Positions 52,814 to 61,783 of a stretch of 64,000 nt of DNA are shown here, piece by piece; positions within the stretch are counted from its first letter, which is position 1, and each line of letters opens with the position of its first letter. The translations under genes were made by a program, and so were the position numbers. Source of the DNA: Streptococcus suis (GTDB lineage Bacteria > Bacillota > Bacilli > Lactobacillales > Streptococcaceae); assembly GCA_029593465.1 (NCBI GenBank), contig JAKTNK010000011.1, positions 1 through 64,000 on the forward strand, read 5' to 3'. The notes under the pieces are model-generated. The model was not told the origin of the DNA, did no database searches, and was given only the letters and a program-made list of their open reading frames with translations.

Positions 52814-53161
52814 ATGACCAGTATAATCAATACCCCTAAAAGTATTTTTGAAAAAGACTTCAAAAAAGTCATGCGTGGTTACGATCAGCGTGAGGTTGAT
52901 GAATTTTTAGATGATGTGATTAAGGATTATGAAGCTTACGCCAACCTTATTGAAGAATTACAGAATGAGAACGAACAATTAAAAGCACGTTTAAAGAAAC
53001 TTTCTGCTCCCCCTCAAGCAAGCAGATCAAGTGTCAATTTTGGTCAGCGTATAACTGATAATGCTCAAGGCCTTATGGATAGTCCGGTTACCAACTTTGA
53101 TATTTTAAAGCGGATTAGCCGCTTGGAAAAAGAGGTTTTTGGCAAGCAGATTACGGAATGA
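52814..53161 (+). CDS. gpsB: Cell division protein GpsB
   Basis: A 115-residue DivIVA-like protein with the membrane-binding 'FEKDFKKVMRGYDQREVDEFLDDVIKDYE' region (first 30 residues of the DivIVA domain), a coiled coil to about 75, a linker, and the C-terminal helix that forms hexamers. It couples septal and peripheral wall synthesis by binding PBPs, MapZ-type partners and StkP. I start at ATG 52814, after GATAGAGAG, rather than an upstream codon at 52751. Confidence 0.93.
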   Translation: MTSIINTPKSIFEKDFKKVMRGYDQREVDEFLDDVIKDYEAYANLIEELQNENEQLKARLKKLSAPPQASRSSVNFGQRITDNAQGLMDSPVTNFDILKRISRLEKEVFGKQITE

Positions 53162-53166
53162 TGCTT

Positions 53167-53560
53167 CCTATGTGATTTTCGGATAATCGCGTAGTATGTT
53201 GATACTATGAGGAAAGTCCATGCTAGCACTGGCTGTGATGCCGGTAGTGTTTGTGCTAGGCGAAACAATAAGCCTAGGGACGTGTCAATGACACGTTACG
53301 GCAGGTAAAATGGCTAAGTCTTTGGATATGCCTGAGTAACCTTGAAAGTGCCACAGTGACGAAGCTTTTAGAGAAATCTAAAAGGTGGAACGCGGTAAAC
53401 CCCTCAAGCTAGCAACCCAAACTTTGGTCGGGGCACGAGATAGCTGGAAGACGAACAGAACTATCTTGACTGCATGTGCAGTAGACAGATGATTATCAAG
53501 GAAGTTGGTACCTAGTCAACTTCTGAACAAAACATGGCTTATAGAAAATTACATAATAGG
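53167..53560 (+). ncRNA. rnpB: RNase P RNA, type B
   Basis: The ribozyme that matures the 5' end of tRNA. The helix P1 pairs CCTATGTGATTTTC (53167-53180) with GAAAATTACATAATAGG (53544-53560). Conserved blocks are visible: 'GAGGAAAGTCCATGC' near 53210 and 'GGAACGCGGTAAACCC' near 53388, with 'ACAGAA' near 53456. It lies between gpsB and rlmL as in other streptococci. Ends are placed from the pairing and could be off by a few bases. Confidence 0.95.
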
Positions 53561-53562
53561 TT

Positions 53563-53585
53563 AAGCTAGCTTAGGCTAGCTTTTA
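53563..53585 (+). terminator. rnpB terminator
   Basis: AAGCTAGC and GCTAGCTT pair around TTAG, followed by TTTATTT. Confidence 0.85.
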
Positions 53586-53610
53586 TTTGAATGGTGAAAG
53601 AAGTTAATAT

Positions 53611-54783
53611 ATGAAAGAAACATTTGAACTGGTTGCCACCGCAGCAGCTGGCTTAGAAGCGATTGTTGGTCGGGAAATAAGAGCATTAGGGATTGAGTGT
53701 CAAGTTGAAAATGGTAAGGTTCGCTTTCAAGGAGACGTCAGAACAATCATTGAAACCAACCTATGGCTTCGTGCTGCAGATAGGATTAAAATAGTCGTAG
53801 GGCAGTTTCCTGCCAGAACCTTTGAAGAGTTATTTCAAGGCGTTTTTCATCTGGATTGGGATAACTACTTGCCTTTAGGTGCTAAATTTCCTATTGCCAA
53901 GGCCAAGTGTGTCAAGTCAAAACTGCACAATGAACCGAGCGTACAGGCCATTACCAAAAAGGCAGTTGTTAAGAAGCTGCAAAAGGTTTACCATCGCCCA
54001 GAAGGGGTCCCCTTAATGGAAAATGGTCCTGAATACAAAATCGAAGTGTCTATCTTAAAAGATATGGCAACTGTTATGATTGATACGACAGGTTCGAGTC
54101 TTTTTAAAAGAGGGTATCGAGTGGGCAAGGGTGGTGCCCCAATCAAGGAAAATATGGCTGCTGCCATCATTATGCTGAGCAACTGGTATCCGGATAAACC
54201 ACTCGTTGACCCGACCTGCGGTTCTGGTACTTTTTGCATTGAGGCAGTGATGATTGGGATGAATATAGCCCCTGGCTTTAATCGTGATTTTGCCTTTGAG
54301 GAGTGGTCCTGGGTACCTAAGGAGCTGGTGCGGGCTGTTCGAGATGAGGCTGAAAGCAAAGCGGATTATGATATTGAGCTAGATATTTCTGGTTTTGACA
54401 TTGATGGTCGCATGATTGACATCGCTAAACGAAATGCTGAAGAAGCTGGACTGGCAGATGTTATCAAATTGAAACAAATGCGATTGCAGGACTTCAAAAC
54501 GGCTAAAATCAACGGTGTCATCATTTCCAACCCCCCTTATGGAGAGAGACTCCTTGATGACAAAGCTATTGACATTTTGTATAATGAAATGGGTCAGACC
54601 TTTGCTCCATTAAAGACTTGGAGCAAGTTCATTTTGACCAGTGATGACGCCTTTGAGACCAAGTATGGCTGTCAGGCAGATAAAAAACGAAAATTATACA
54701 ATGGTACCTTAAAAGTGGATTTATACCAATATTTTGGCCAACGTGTCAAACGTCAAGAAGCTAAGAAGAGAGGATACACATGA
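53611..54783 (+). CDS. 23S rRNA guanine-N2-methyltransferase, RlmL/YpsC family
   Basis: A 390-residue RNA methyltransferase with an N-terminal THUMP domain ('ATAAAGLEAIVGREIRALG') and a Rossmann methyltransferase domain: 'DPTCGSGTFCIEA' near residue 204 for SAM and 'ISNPPYGERL' near residue 309 for catalysis. It is the YpsC type, thought to make m2G2445 in 23S rRNA. Its stop overlaps mapZ by four bases. Confidence 0.9.
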   Translation: MKETFELVATAAAGLEAIVGREIRALGIECQVENGKVRFQGDVRTIIETNLWLRAADRIKIVVGQFPARTFEELFQGVFHLDWDNYLPLGAKFPIAKAKCVKSKLHNEPSVQAITKKAVVKKLQKVYHRPEGVPLMENGPEYKIEVSILKDMATVMIDTTGSSLFKRGYRVGKGGAPIKENMAAAIIMLSNWYPDKPLVDPTCGSGTFCIEAVMIGMNIAPGFNRDFAFEEWSWVPKELVRAVRDEAESKADYDIELDISGFDIDGRMIDIAKRNAEEAGLADVIKLKQMRLQDFKTAKINGVIISNPPYGERLLDDKAIDILYNEMGQTFAPLKTWSKFILTSDDAFETKYGCQADKKRKLYNGTLKVDLYQYFGQRVKRQEAKKRGYT

Positions 54784-56213
54784 CCAAAGAGAATGATAAC
54801 CTAGATTTTGACCAAGCCAAAGACTTAACCGTTGGTGAGGCTGTTCGCAAGGATGCTGAAATCCAAGCGGGTGTCACAGAAGAAGACAACATTTTGGATA
54901 AGTATATTAAGCAACACCGTGATGAGGTTGCTTCGCAAAAGTTTGAAACGCGCGAATTTCACCGCGAGGAGTTGGACACGGCAACCTTGGACGACTTTAT
55001 CCAAAAACAACGACAAGAACTCGAAGTTGATTCAGAAGTGGTTTCAGCAGTATCCTTGGAGACAGAGGAAACCGCAGCACCTCAGCCAGAGATAGCAGTG
55101 TCAGAGGAATTAGTGGCAGACGAGACGGTTCATCCAGAAGAAGATAGTATTTTGAGAGACTCAGAAGACTTATCTGAAAAGCCGCTTTACAAAAAGCCAC
55201 TAGCTATCTTACTGACTTTACTGCTTTTGGTCTTAGGAATTTTTGGGATTGGCTATGGTGTCAATCATTTTAACCAAGGGACTAAATCATCAGTTAGTTC
55301 ATCAACGTCTAGCTCAAGTGAGAAAAATTTAGATGCTTCTGGGAAGTCAAAGTCTGCTCAAGCCATTAAGGATAACAAGCAGTTTAACAAACTGTATGCA
55401 GGCTTCTTCACTGATGAGAAAGCCAGCACCTTGAAAAACAGTGAATTTGGTAAATTATCAGAATTGGAGAGCCTTCTTAAGGCATTAGAAGGGACGAAAT
55501 TTTACACAGCTGCCAAAGAAAAGTATGATAGCTTGAAAGAACAGGTTGACGGTATTCAGGCTGTTAATGCCAAGTTTGGAGAGCCTGTTATTGTTGATGG
55601 GGCGCTAGTTGATTCTGCAAAACCCAAAGCGGATGCTAATTTTGATGATTTGTCTGTTGCTGTCTTAAATACAGGCAATGCGTCATTGGATAATCTCTTG
55701 CAAAAAGCCGTTAAAAAAGGTAGGGATGAGCTGAAAGGGGTGCAAAGCAGCAGTGCTTCTGCCGCTGAGGTAAGTCGTCAAGCAAGTGTAGCTGCCAGCG
55801 AAAGCGCCGCTCAAGCATCGCAAACAGAAAGTCAGATCTCCCCAGCAGAGCAAGGCAATCAAACAGCTGCCCCAGTCACTCCAGCGGTGCCAATCTATGG
55901 TATTTCTAACTACGATGTGAGCACTTTGCAACGTCAATTGAGCCGTGTGCCTTACAATGATGCTGCTATCGCGGATTCTGGAAATCCGGCCTGGCAGTTT
56001 GCACCAGGTGTGCTTGAAACAGTTGTCGCTAAAGCTCAAGCGCGTGGTAATATCGAAGGAAATAATTACATCTTAGAGCGTGTTAATATTATCAACGGTA
56101 ACGGTTATTACAACATGTTTAAACCAGACGGAACCTACCTGTTCTCAATCAATGCTAAAACAGGTTACTTTGTAGGAAATAAACCTGGTAATGCCGACAG
56201 TTTGGACTATTAA
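54780..56213 (+). CDS. mapZ: Cell division site-positioning protein MapZ (LocZ)
   Basis: A 477-residue single-span membrane protein that marks the future division site in streptococci. The cytoplasmic part (residues 1-140, acidic, with 'NILDKYIKQHRDE' near residue 37) interacts with FtsZ and is a StkP substrate. The membrane span is residues 141-160. Outside, a Ser-rich linker, a helical domain and a C-terminal peptidoglycan-binding domain ('NNYILERVNIINGNGYYNMF') follow. It overlaps the methyltransferase gene by 4 bp. Confidence 0.92.
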   Translation: MTKENDNLDFDQAKDLTVGEAVRKDAEIQAGVTEEDNILDKYIKQHRDEVASQKFETREFHREELDTATLDDFIQKQRQELEVDSEVVSAVSLETEETAAPQPEIAVSEELVADETVHPEEDSILRDSEDLSEKPLYKKPLAILLTLLLLVLGIFGIGYGVNHFNQGTKSSVSSSTSSSSEKNLDASGKSKSAQAIKDNKQFNKLYAGFFTDEKASTLKNSEFGKLSELESLLKALEGTKFYTAAKEKYDSLKEQVDGIQAVNAKFGEPVIVDGALVDSAKPKADANFDDLSVAVLNTGNASLDNLLQKAVKKGRDELKGVQSSSASAAEVSRQASVAASESAAQASQTESQISPAEQGNQTAAPVTPAVPIYGISNYDVSTLQRQLSRVPYNDAAIADSGNPAWQFAPGVLETVVAKAQARGNIEGNNYILERVNIINGNGYYNMFKPDGTYLFSINAKTGYFVGNKPGNADSLDY

Positions 56214-56222
56214 AACATATTA

Positions 56223-56247
56223 AAAAAGAGGGACTCCCTCTTTTTTG
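56223..56247. terminator. Terminator between mapZ and luxS
   Basis: AAAAAAGAGGG and CCCTCTTTTTT form an 11-bp stem around ACT. It serves the convergent mapZ and luxS. Confidence 0.93.
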
Positions 56248-56292
56248 ATGTTCTCTTTTACTTGTCTCCTTGTGTTAGAGGGATAGATGTCT

Positions 56293-56775
56293 TTAGACTA
56301 GACGGCGTTCAAAGGCATTGTCTGAAATCCCTTGTTCCAAAATGAGCTTTGCCCACTCCTTGGCTGAGAACAAACTATGGTCCTTATAGTTACCACAAGA
56401 TTCAATTGTTGTACCAGGAACATCCTCCCAAGAAGTGACGGATGCAATTTCTTGGAGTGATGATTTTATAACCTTAGCGACTGCTGTGGGGTCTTGTTTT
56501 CCCCACATAATCATGTGGAAACCGGTACGGCAACCAAAGGGTGAGCAATCAATCAGACCGTCCATGCGCTGGCGGATGAGCTTGGCTAATAGGTGTTCAA
56601 TGGTATGTAATCCCGCAGTGGGGATAGCATCTTCGTTTGGTTGAACTAGTCGAATATCAAAGTTGGTAATGATGTCACCAACCGGTCCTTTTTCTTCAGA
56701 GATAAGTCGCACATAGGGTGCTTTAACAATGGTGTGATCAAGCTCAAAGCTTTCCACCACAACTTCTTTTGACAT
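56293..56775 (-). CDS. luxS: S-ribosylhomocysteine lyase LuxS
   Basis: A 160-residue metalloenzyme that splits S-ribosylhomocysteine to homocysteine and the AI-2 precursor. The zinc ligands are His-Thr-Ile-Glu-His (residues about 58-62) and the Cys in 'GNYKDHSLF' region; the catalytic Cys lies in '[10 protein letters not shown]'. I start at the ATG complement 56773-56775, after GGAGG; an upstream in-frame start at 56847 has no ribosome-binding site. Confidence 0.96.
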   Translation of the reverse strand: MSKEVVVESFELDHTIVKAPYVRLISEEKGPVGDIITNFDIRLVQPNEDAIPTAGLHTIEHLLAKLIRQRMDGLIDCSPFGCRTGFHMIMWGKQDPTAVAKVIKSSLQEIASVTSWEDVPGTTIESCGNYKDHSLFSAKEWAKLILEQGISDNAFERRLV

Positions 56776-56925
56776 AGGCGCCTCCATTTCTTTTTCTAAG
56801 CCTATCATACCATATTTTGATAAGGAGGTCTTCCTCTGATTTTTCATTGTGAAAACTCTTAAAATATGATAAACTTAGAGGTGGTTTTGACAAGATTGAA
56901 ACCTTAGAATATTGAGGTAAATAAC

Positions 56926-58533
56926 ATGTTACAAGTAATCATAACATTGATTTTTGCCCTCATTGGTTTAGCTGTTGGTTACGCTATCATTACGATGAAG
57001 ATGAAAGCTTCAAAAGAAGCGGCGGAATTAACATTGTTGAATGCTGAACAGGATGCTGTCAATCTGCGTGGAAAAGCAGAAATCGAAGCGCAAGCCATTC
57101 GTCAAACAGCTGAAAGAGAAAGCATTGCTCATCAAAAAGAGCTTCTTATAGAAGCCAAAGAAGCAGCTAGAAAGTATCGAGAAGATGTTGATCAGGAATT
57201 TAAGGCTGATAAGCAAGAGCTAAAAGAAAGAGAAAATCGCTTGACAGAGCGTTCTTATTCGCTCGACCGTAAGGATGAGAATTTAGCATTAAAAGAAAAA
57301 ACACTCGAATCGAAAGAACAAAGCCTTTTTGATAGAACTAAGCATATCGATGAACGTGAAAATCAAATCAGTCAGTTAGAGGATGAAAAACGAGCTGAGC
57401 TAGAGCGCATCGGACATATGACAATTGCCGAAGCCCGTGAAGTCATCCTGATGGAAACTGAGTCTAAGTTGACTCACGAAATTGCTACCAAGATACGTGA
57501 AGCAGAGCAAGAAATTAAAGATAAGTCTGATAAGATGGCTAAAGACTTGCTCTCACAAGCCATGCAGCGAATGGCAGGCGAGTATGTTACTGAGCAGACG
57601 ATAACAACGGTTCATTTACCAGATGATAGCATGAAGGGACGGATTATCGGTCGTGAGGGCCGCAATATTAGGACCCTAGAGAGCTTGACAGGGATTGATA
57701 TTATTATCGATGATACCCCTGAAGTCGTTGTCTTATCTGGTTTTGACCCTATTCGTCGAGAAATTGCTAGAATGACTTTAGAAGCCCTCATTGCTGATGG
57801 GCGTATCCATCCGGCACGGATTGAGGAATTGGTAGAGAAGAAACGTCAAGAATTAGACAATCGTATTCGTGAATACGGTGAAGCTGCGGCTTATGAGATT
57901 GGGGCACCAAACTTGCACCCTGATTTGATTAAAATCATGGGCCGGTTACAGTTCCGCACCTCTTATGGGCAAAATGTGCTACGCCATTCCATTGAAGTTG
58001 GTAAGTTGGCTGGTATCATGGCAGGAGAACTTGGTGAGAATGTCTCCCTTGCCCGTCGAGCTGGTTTCTTACATGACATGGGGAAAGCCATTGACCGCGA
58101 GGTTGAAGGAAGCCATGTTGAAATCGGTGCAGAGTTTGCTCGTAAATACAAGGAAAATCCAGTTGTGGTCAATGCTATTGCCAGTCACCACGGTGATGTT
58201 GAACCAGAGAGTGTGATTGCCGTTATTGTCGCAGCTGCTGATGCCCTTAGTTCTGCACGCCCAGGAGCGCGTAATGAATCCATGGAAAATTACATCAAAC
58301 GTCTTCGTGATTTAGAAGAGATTGCCTCAAGTTTTGATGGTGTTCAAAACAGTTTTGCTCTTCAAGCAGGTCGTGAAATTCGAATCATGGTTCATCCGAA
58401 GCAGTTGAGCGATGACCAAGTGACGCTTTTGGCACATCAAGTGCGGGAAAAAATTGAAAATAATTTGGATTATCCAGGGAACATCAAGGTAACGGTTATC
58501 CGTGAATTTCGTGCGGTTGATTACGCCAAATAA
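56926..58533 (+). CDS. rny: Ribonuclease Y
   Basis: A 535-residue membrane endoribonuclease that begins mRNA decay and affects virulence gene expression in streptococci (also called CvfA). It has an N-terminal membrane span (residues 3-22), a long coiled coil to about 200, a KH domain ('[22 protein letters not shown]' near residues 242-262), and an HD domain ('[15 protein letters not shown]', '[10 protein letters not shown]'). It is the last core gene before the second mobile region. Confidence 0.96.
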   Translation: MLQVIITLIFALIGLAVGYAIITMKMKASKEAAELTLLNAEQDAVNLRGKAEIEAQAIRQTAERESIAHQKELLIEAKEAARKYREDVDQEFKADKQELKERENRLTERSYSLDRKDENLALKEKTLESKEQSLFDRTKHIDERENQISQLEDEKRAELERIGHMTIAEAREVILMETESKLTHEIATKIREAEQEIKDKSDKMAKDLLSQAMQRMAGEYVTEQTITTVHLPDDSMKGRIIGREGRNIRTLESLTGIDIIIDDTPEVVVLSGFDPIRREIARMTLEALIADGRIHPARIEELVEKKRQELDNRIREYGEAAAYEIGAPNLHPDLIKIMGRLQFRTSYGQNVLRHSIEVGKLAGIMAGELGENVSLARRAGFLHDMGKAIDREVEGSHVEIGAEFARKYKENPVVVNAIASHHGDVEPESVIAVIVAAADALSSARPGARNESMENYIKRLRDLEEIASSFDGVQNSFALQAGREIRIMVHPKQLSDDQVTLLAHQVREKIENNLDYPGNIKVTVIREFRAVDYAK

Positions 58534-58540
58534 GAAAAAG

Positions 58541-58562
58541 GAGAGAGGCTTCTCTCTTTTTT
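58541..58562 (+). terminator. Terminator of rny
   Basis: GAGAGA and TCTCTC pair around GGCT, with TTTTTT. Confidence 0.85.
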
Positions 58563-58714
58563 AGTGAGTGATGTTTGTGGTTTGAGAAAGGGGCTTCTAC
58601 AGTAAGGAACGAAACACTGCAAAATCACTTTTTTAGGGAATGGTTGACAGTTGTTAGAGGGTATGTAAGTGTCTAGAGTTTTGGGAAATGTCAAAATAAA
58701 ATACCTTATCACCT

Positions 58715-58742
58715 AAGAGAACGATAAAATCGTTCTCTTTTT
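58715..58742. terminator. Terminator at the left edge of the second mobile region
   Basis: AAGAGAACGAT and ATCGTTCTC pair around AAA, with a T-run. Between 58563 and 58714 I see no gene. Confidence 0.88.
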
Positions 58743-58777
58743 TAGTTGTCTAAAAATAATTGAAAGGATAGAAAACA

Positions 58778-59062
58778 ATGTCAAATCATTTGGAAATCGT
58801 TATGGATATTGACACGTTAGATATTTTTGAAGTGATTGAATTAGATGAACAGGACAGTATTGAGACAGCTTCTGACACAAAAATATCCAATCGATTTGAT
58901 GATTTAGATAGTGTTTGGAGCGACCGTGTTTATGACGCCAATTCTTCTAGTCTATTTTGGGAAGTTTTTGAAGATGAGGTTACTCAAGGGCTAGTTTCTA
59001 GGAATAAACATGGAGTATATGCCTATCCTAAACGAGCTCGAGATGGAACAATGACTGTTTGA
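58778..59062 (+). CDS. Hypothetical acidic protein
   Basis: A 94-residue strongly acidic protein with many Asp and Glu in the first 55 residues ('DIDTLDIFEVIELDEQDSIETA') and a basic C-terminus. No family is recognised. GAAAGGA precedes the ATG. It is the first gene after rny and probably the first of the mobile element. Acidic proteins of this size in such elements are sometimes DNA mimics, but nothing here shows that. Confidence 0.5.
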   Translation: MSNHLEIVMDIDTLDIFEVIELDEQDSIETASDTKISNRFDDLDSVWSDRVYDANSSSLFWEVFEDEVTQGLVSRNKHGVYAYPKRARDGTMTV

Positions 59063-59131
59063 CGGAGGTTTTCATGATACAACCTGTTTTTAAATGTTAC
59101 CAATGATTAGGATGTTTTGTGACAAGGTGAA

Positions 59132-59479
59132 ATGAAGTTTTTAGATTTGTTTGCTGGTATTGGTGGTTTTCGCTTAGGAATGGAACGTGCAGGACATAAA
59201 TGTATTGGTTTTTGCGAAATTGACAAGTTCGCTAGAGCTAGTTATAAGGCAATACACGATACCAAAGGAGAAATAGAATTACATGACATCACAGCAGTTA
59301 CAGATGAGTTTATTCGAGGAATCGGAAGTGTGGACATTATCTGTGGAGGATTTCCAGACTGGGCTTTTGATAAAGCTAAAGCGGTAAATAGTAATAGCCA
59401 ACTCTATAAACAAGCGGGCAACAGTGTGACGGTAAATGTCATTGAAGCCATCGCAAAGAAATTCAATCTTCCAGAATAG
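59132..59479 (+). pseudogene. Cytosine-5 DNA methyltransferase with internal deletion
   Basis: The 115-residue frame is the fused ends of a C5 methyltransferase. Residues 1-75 are the normal N-terminus: 'FLDLFAGIGGFRLGMERAGH' (SAM motif I) up to 'DIICGGFP'. Residues 76-115 are the normal C-terminus ('NSNSQLYKQAGNSVTVNVI', motif X). The catalytic Pro-Cys-Gln that should follow GGFP is gone, as is all of the target-recognition domain. Full proteins have about 350-400 residues. The joint lies in a 'GGFP/DFPDW' microhomology. It can bind SAM at most and cannot methylate. Confidence 0.85.
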
Positions 59480-59516
59480 TATGCAGGTACTATTTTAAAC
59501 GAAAGGAACACGGTAA

Positions 59517-59681
59517 ATGACAAGACAAGAGAAACAGTCACGTGAGTTATTATTGAAAGAAATTATGCAGTTACACAATGTGACAAGGACTAGGGCGCAT
59601 GCCATTTTGAAAGAGTTAGAGGAGTTTGGTTTATTTCAGTTTTCCGACACTGGTCAGTTTATGGTGAAAGTAGGTGTTTAG
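59517..59681 (+). CDS. Small helical protein ahead of repA
   Basis: A 54-residue protein, MTRQEKQSRELLLKEIMQLH at the start, then 'NVTRTRAHAILKELEEFGLF', which reads as a winged helix-turn-helix half. GAAAGGA precedes it. It ends 2 bp before repA and is likely co-transcribed with it as a small regulator. Confidence 0.65.
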   Translation: MTRQEKQSRELLLKEIMQLHNVTRTRAHAILKELEEFGLFQFSDTGQFMVKVGV

Positions 59682-59683
59682 GT

Positions 59684-60721
59684 ATGAAACGAATTTCCGC
59701 AAGGCAAGTTCAGTCGAGTGAAAGATTTTATAGAATACCAAAAATATTTGTCGAATCACCACTCTACAAACCGATGAGTACAGACGCTAAATTCACATAT
59801 GCTATTTTGAAAGACCGTTTTGAATTATCACTTAGAAATAACTGGATTGATAAAAATGGAGATGTCTATCTGATTTATACGGTTACTGAACTCCAGAAAA
59901 TTTTAGGCTATGGTAATAAAAAAGTTATCAAACTAAAAAAAGAGCTTCAAGAATATGGTCTTTTGGAAGAAGTTCGACAAGGTTTGAATAAGCCTAATTT
60001 ACTTTACTTGGGAAATGTTGACTATCAAGGTATTTGTACTGAAGACATTCACTCCAAACCATCATCATCAGCGGAAGTGTCAAAACGACACTTCCAGAAA
60101 AATCAAGGAAATGTCAAAATGACACGTCAAGAAATGTCAAAACGACACGCTAATGATACTGAGAATAGTGAGACTGATTTATCTAACGATACTAATCGAT
60201 ACCAGGACGACCTTCCATTATCCACTCTTTCCGATTCTGAAGCTTTCCAAATGGGACAACATGCTTTTCTTTCCTCACAGGCAATTGAACGGCTTAGTCT
60301 ATTTGGTAAAGAAGCGAAGGTACTTGAGAATAAGGTTTTTCATGCTAAGCGGCAGGTTGAAAAAGAGTATAGCCATCTCTTACCCAACCACGAACAGATT
60401 TACGGTGAGTTGTGGGTTGATGATCTTGAACGTGAGATTGACAAATTGATTTTTAAAGTCAAAACAGGTGAACTGGAAGGAAAACCAATCCAAAATATTG
60501 CTGGCTATTTCTACAAGATGATGTTGCGCTTCTGGAAGAAGGCTTTGTTAATTGAGAAACAAGAAGGCTTTTTATCGGTATCTGCTCAAAGTGACTATAT
60601 CAAACAATGCCCTGACGAGTATCCAAGCCTAATCAGCTATTATTATCCCAACAAACTATCAGACAATCAGTTAGACCAGTATTTAGATCGTTTGGTAGAT
60701 ATGGAGGTTCGGAGATGTTAG
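59684..60721 (+). CDS. repA: Replication initiator protein A (RepA_N family)
   Basis: A 345-residue protein. The RepA_N domain is residues 1-120: 'ERFYRIPKIFVESPLYKPMSTDAKFTYAILKDRF' (first half) and 'YTVTELQKILGYGNKKVIKLKKELQEYGLLEE' (second half). The rest is a variable C-terminal part. This family initiates replication of Gram-positive plasmids and of conjugative elements that replicate after excision. The C-terminal region differs from one element to the next and sets host range and origin specificity. Confidence 0.92.
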   Translation: MKRISARQVQSSERFYRIPKIFVESPLYKPMSTDAKFTYAILKDRFELSLRNNWIDKNGDVYLIYTVTELQKILGYGNKKVIKLKKELQEYGLLEEVRQGLNKPNLLYLGNVDYQGICTEDIHSKPSSSAEVSKRHFQKNQGNVKMTRQEMSKRHANDTENSETDLSNDTNRYQDDLPLSTLSDSEAFQMGQHAFLSSQAIERLSLFGKEAKVLENKVFHAKRQVEKEYSHLLPNHEQIYGELWVDDLEREIDKLIFKVKTGELEGKPIQNIAGYFYKMMLRFWKKALLIEKQEGFLSVSAQSDYIKQCPDEYPSLISYYYPNKLSDNQLDQYLDRLVDMEVRRC

Positions 60722-60769
60722 GTGAGCCAATGACTATCAAAGAGCGAAACAGAAAGGAGGTGAAACTGT

Positions 60770-61006
60770 GTGACAGGACGAACACCCAATCGCATTAAAA
60801 CCCTACGACAAGAGGCGGGGCTTACCCAGCAAGAATTAGCCGATCGATTAGGTCTTGGACGTCAGGCGATTTCAGGTTGGGAAAGAGGTGTGAATAGTCT
60901 TAGGCTTGAACATGCCGAAAAAGTAGGGCAGTTTTTCCAAGTCTCAGTCGGTTATGTCTTGGGCTTAACCATGGATAAAACAGACCATGGGTTACGGAAA
61001 GGCTAG
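60770..61006 (+). CDS. XRE-family transcriptional regulator
   Basis: A 78-residue helix-turn-helix protein ('IKTLRQEAGLTQQELADRLGLGRQAISGWERGVN'). The start is the GTG at 60770, 8 bases after AGGAGGTGAAACT. It follows repA by 48 bp and may control the element's maintenance genes. Confidence 0.88.
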   Translation: MTGRTPNRIKTLRQEAGLTQQELADRLGLGRQAISGWERGVNSLRLEHAEKVGQFFQVSVGYVLGLTMDKTDHGLRKG

Positions 61007-61009
61007 ATA

Positions 61010-61165
61010 ATGACTGATAGAGAACGCATCGAACAACGCATTGAACAGCTAGCACAACAGAACGAACGACTCGCTAGCTTAGCTCAGAACCAGTATGATC
61101 TCTTAAATCAGACAGGGGCGAAAGAAAAACATTACCAACATTTTCTACAAGATTTGGCCCTATAA
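61010..61165 (+). CDS. Small coiled-coil protein
   Basis: A 51-residue protein, MTDRERIEQRIEQLAQQNER at the start, with Leu/Ile heptads and a high Gln content. It begins 3 bp after the XRE gene. Proteins like this accompany repA/XRE in streptococcal ICEs; the role is unknown. Confidence 0.55.
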   Translation: MTDRERIEQRIEQLAQQNERLASLAQNQYDLLNQTGAKEKHYQHFLQDLAL

Positions 61166-61456
61166 CAAGGAGTAAGGCTTGACCTAAGCATGTCACAAAA
61201 CTACTTATGACCTTTGACAATTGGATAAAGGCTTGCCCTGATACAGCGTGGCTATGGATAAAAGAGAAATGGGGGCGAGTAGCGAGCTAGAAAAGAATAG
61301 CTAGCCCAGCCACCGTAACGAAAAAGCATGACCAGAGGGTCATAAGCTGAAGGAGTAGGGGTTCCTAGACTATAAACCCAGCGTCTGAAACACCGAGAGG
61401 GGGTTACGACTCCCTCCAGCACAGCGTTAATCGCTTTTCACTTCAAGGAGAAATCT
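61166..61456. other. Structured non-coding region, candidate RNA or origin
   Basis: These 291 bases have no open frame with a ribosome-binding site but many inverted repeats: ATGACC/GGTCAT around AGAG (61328-61343), GAGGGGG..TTACGACT..CCCTC near 61397-61421, and GCTAG/CTAGC near 61280-61305. The GC content is higher than in the surrounding genes and A-rich linkers separate the stems, which is typical of a structured RNA, an oriT or an origin of single-strand replication. I cannot match it to a named family. Confidence 0.5.
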
Positions 61457-61756
61457 ATGAATGAAACACAACCAGTCTACCTAAAGGACTTAAAAGCCTT
61501 AGGAAAACAAGGTGGGGCGACAGCGAGACTAGAAGATGGCACCGACCTGATTCTAAAGCCTCATTATGCGCTTAAACATGCCAGGGGCTATGTGGATGGG
61601 GTTCTAAGAGATGTGGAGTTCCATTTGCCTTATGCCAAAATCTTCCCTCGTATTCGCACCATCAAAAAAGACGGTCACTTAGTGGCCAGAAAAGTTCGAA
61701 CCCCATTAGGGGACGAACTTCGCTTAACGGGTAAAGGGTATCACCCTAAGCCCTAA
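61457..61756 (+). CDS. Conserved hypothetical protein of ICE type
   Basis: A 99-residue basic protein ('KALGKQGGATARLEDGTDLILKPHYALKHARGYVDGVL', first part). The last third has repeated Arg/Lys, including 'RIRTIKKDGHLVARKVRTPLGDEL', and could bind nucleic acid. AAGGAGAAA precedes the ATG. The structured region is directly upstream. No function is assigned. Confidence 0.6.
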   Translation: MNETQPVYLKDLKALGKQGGATARLEDGTDLILKPHYALKHARGYVDGVLRDVEFHLPYAKIFPRIRTIKKDGHLVARKVRTPLGDELRLTGKGYHPKP

Positions 61757-61783
61757 GACAATAAGCAAAGGAAAGGACATCCT

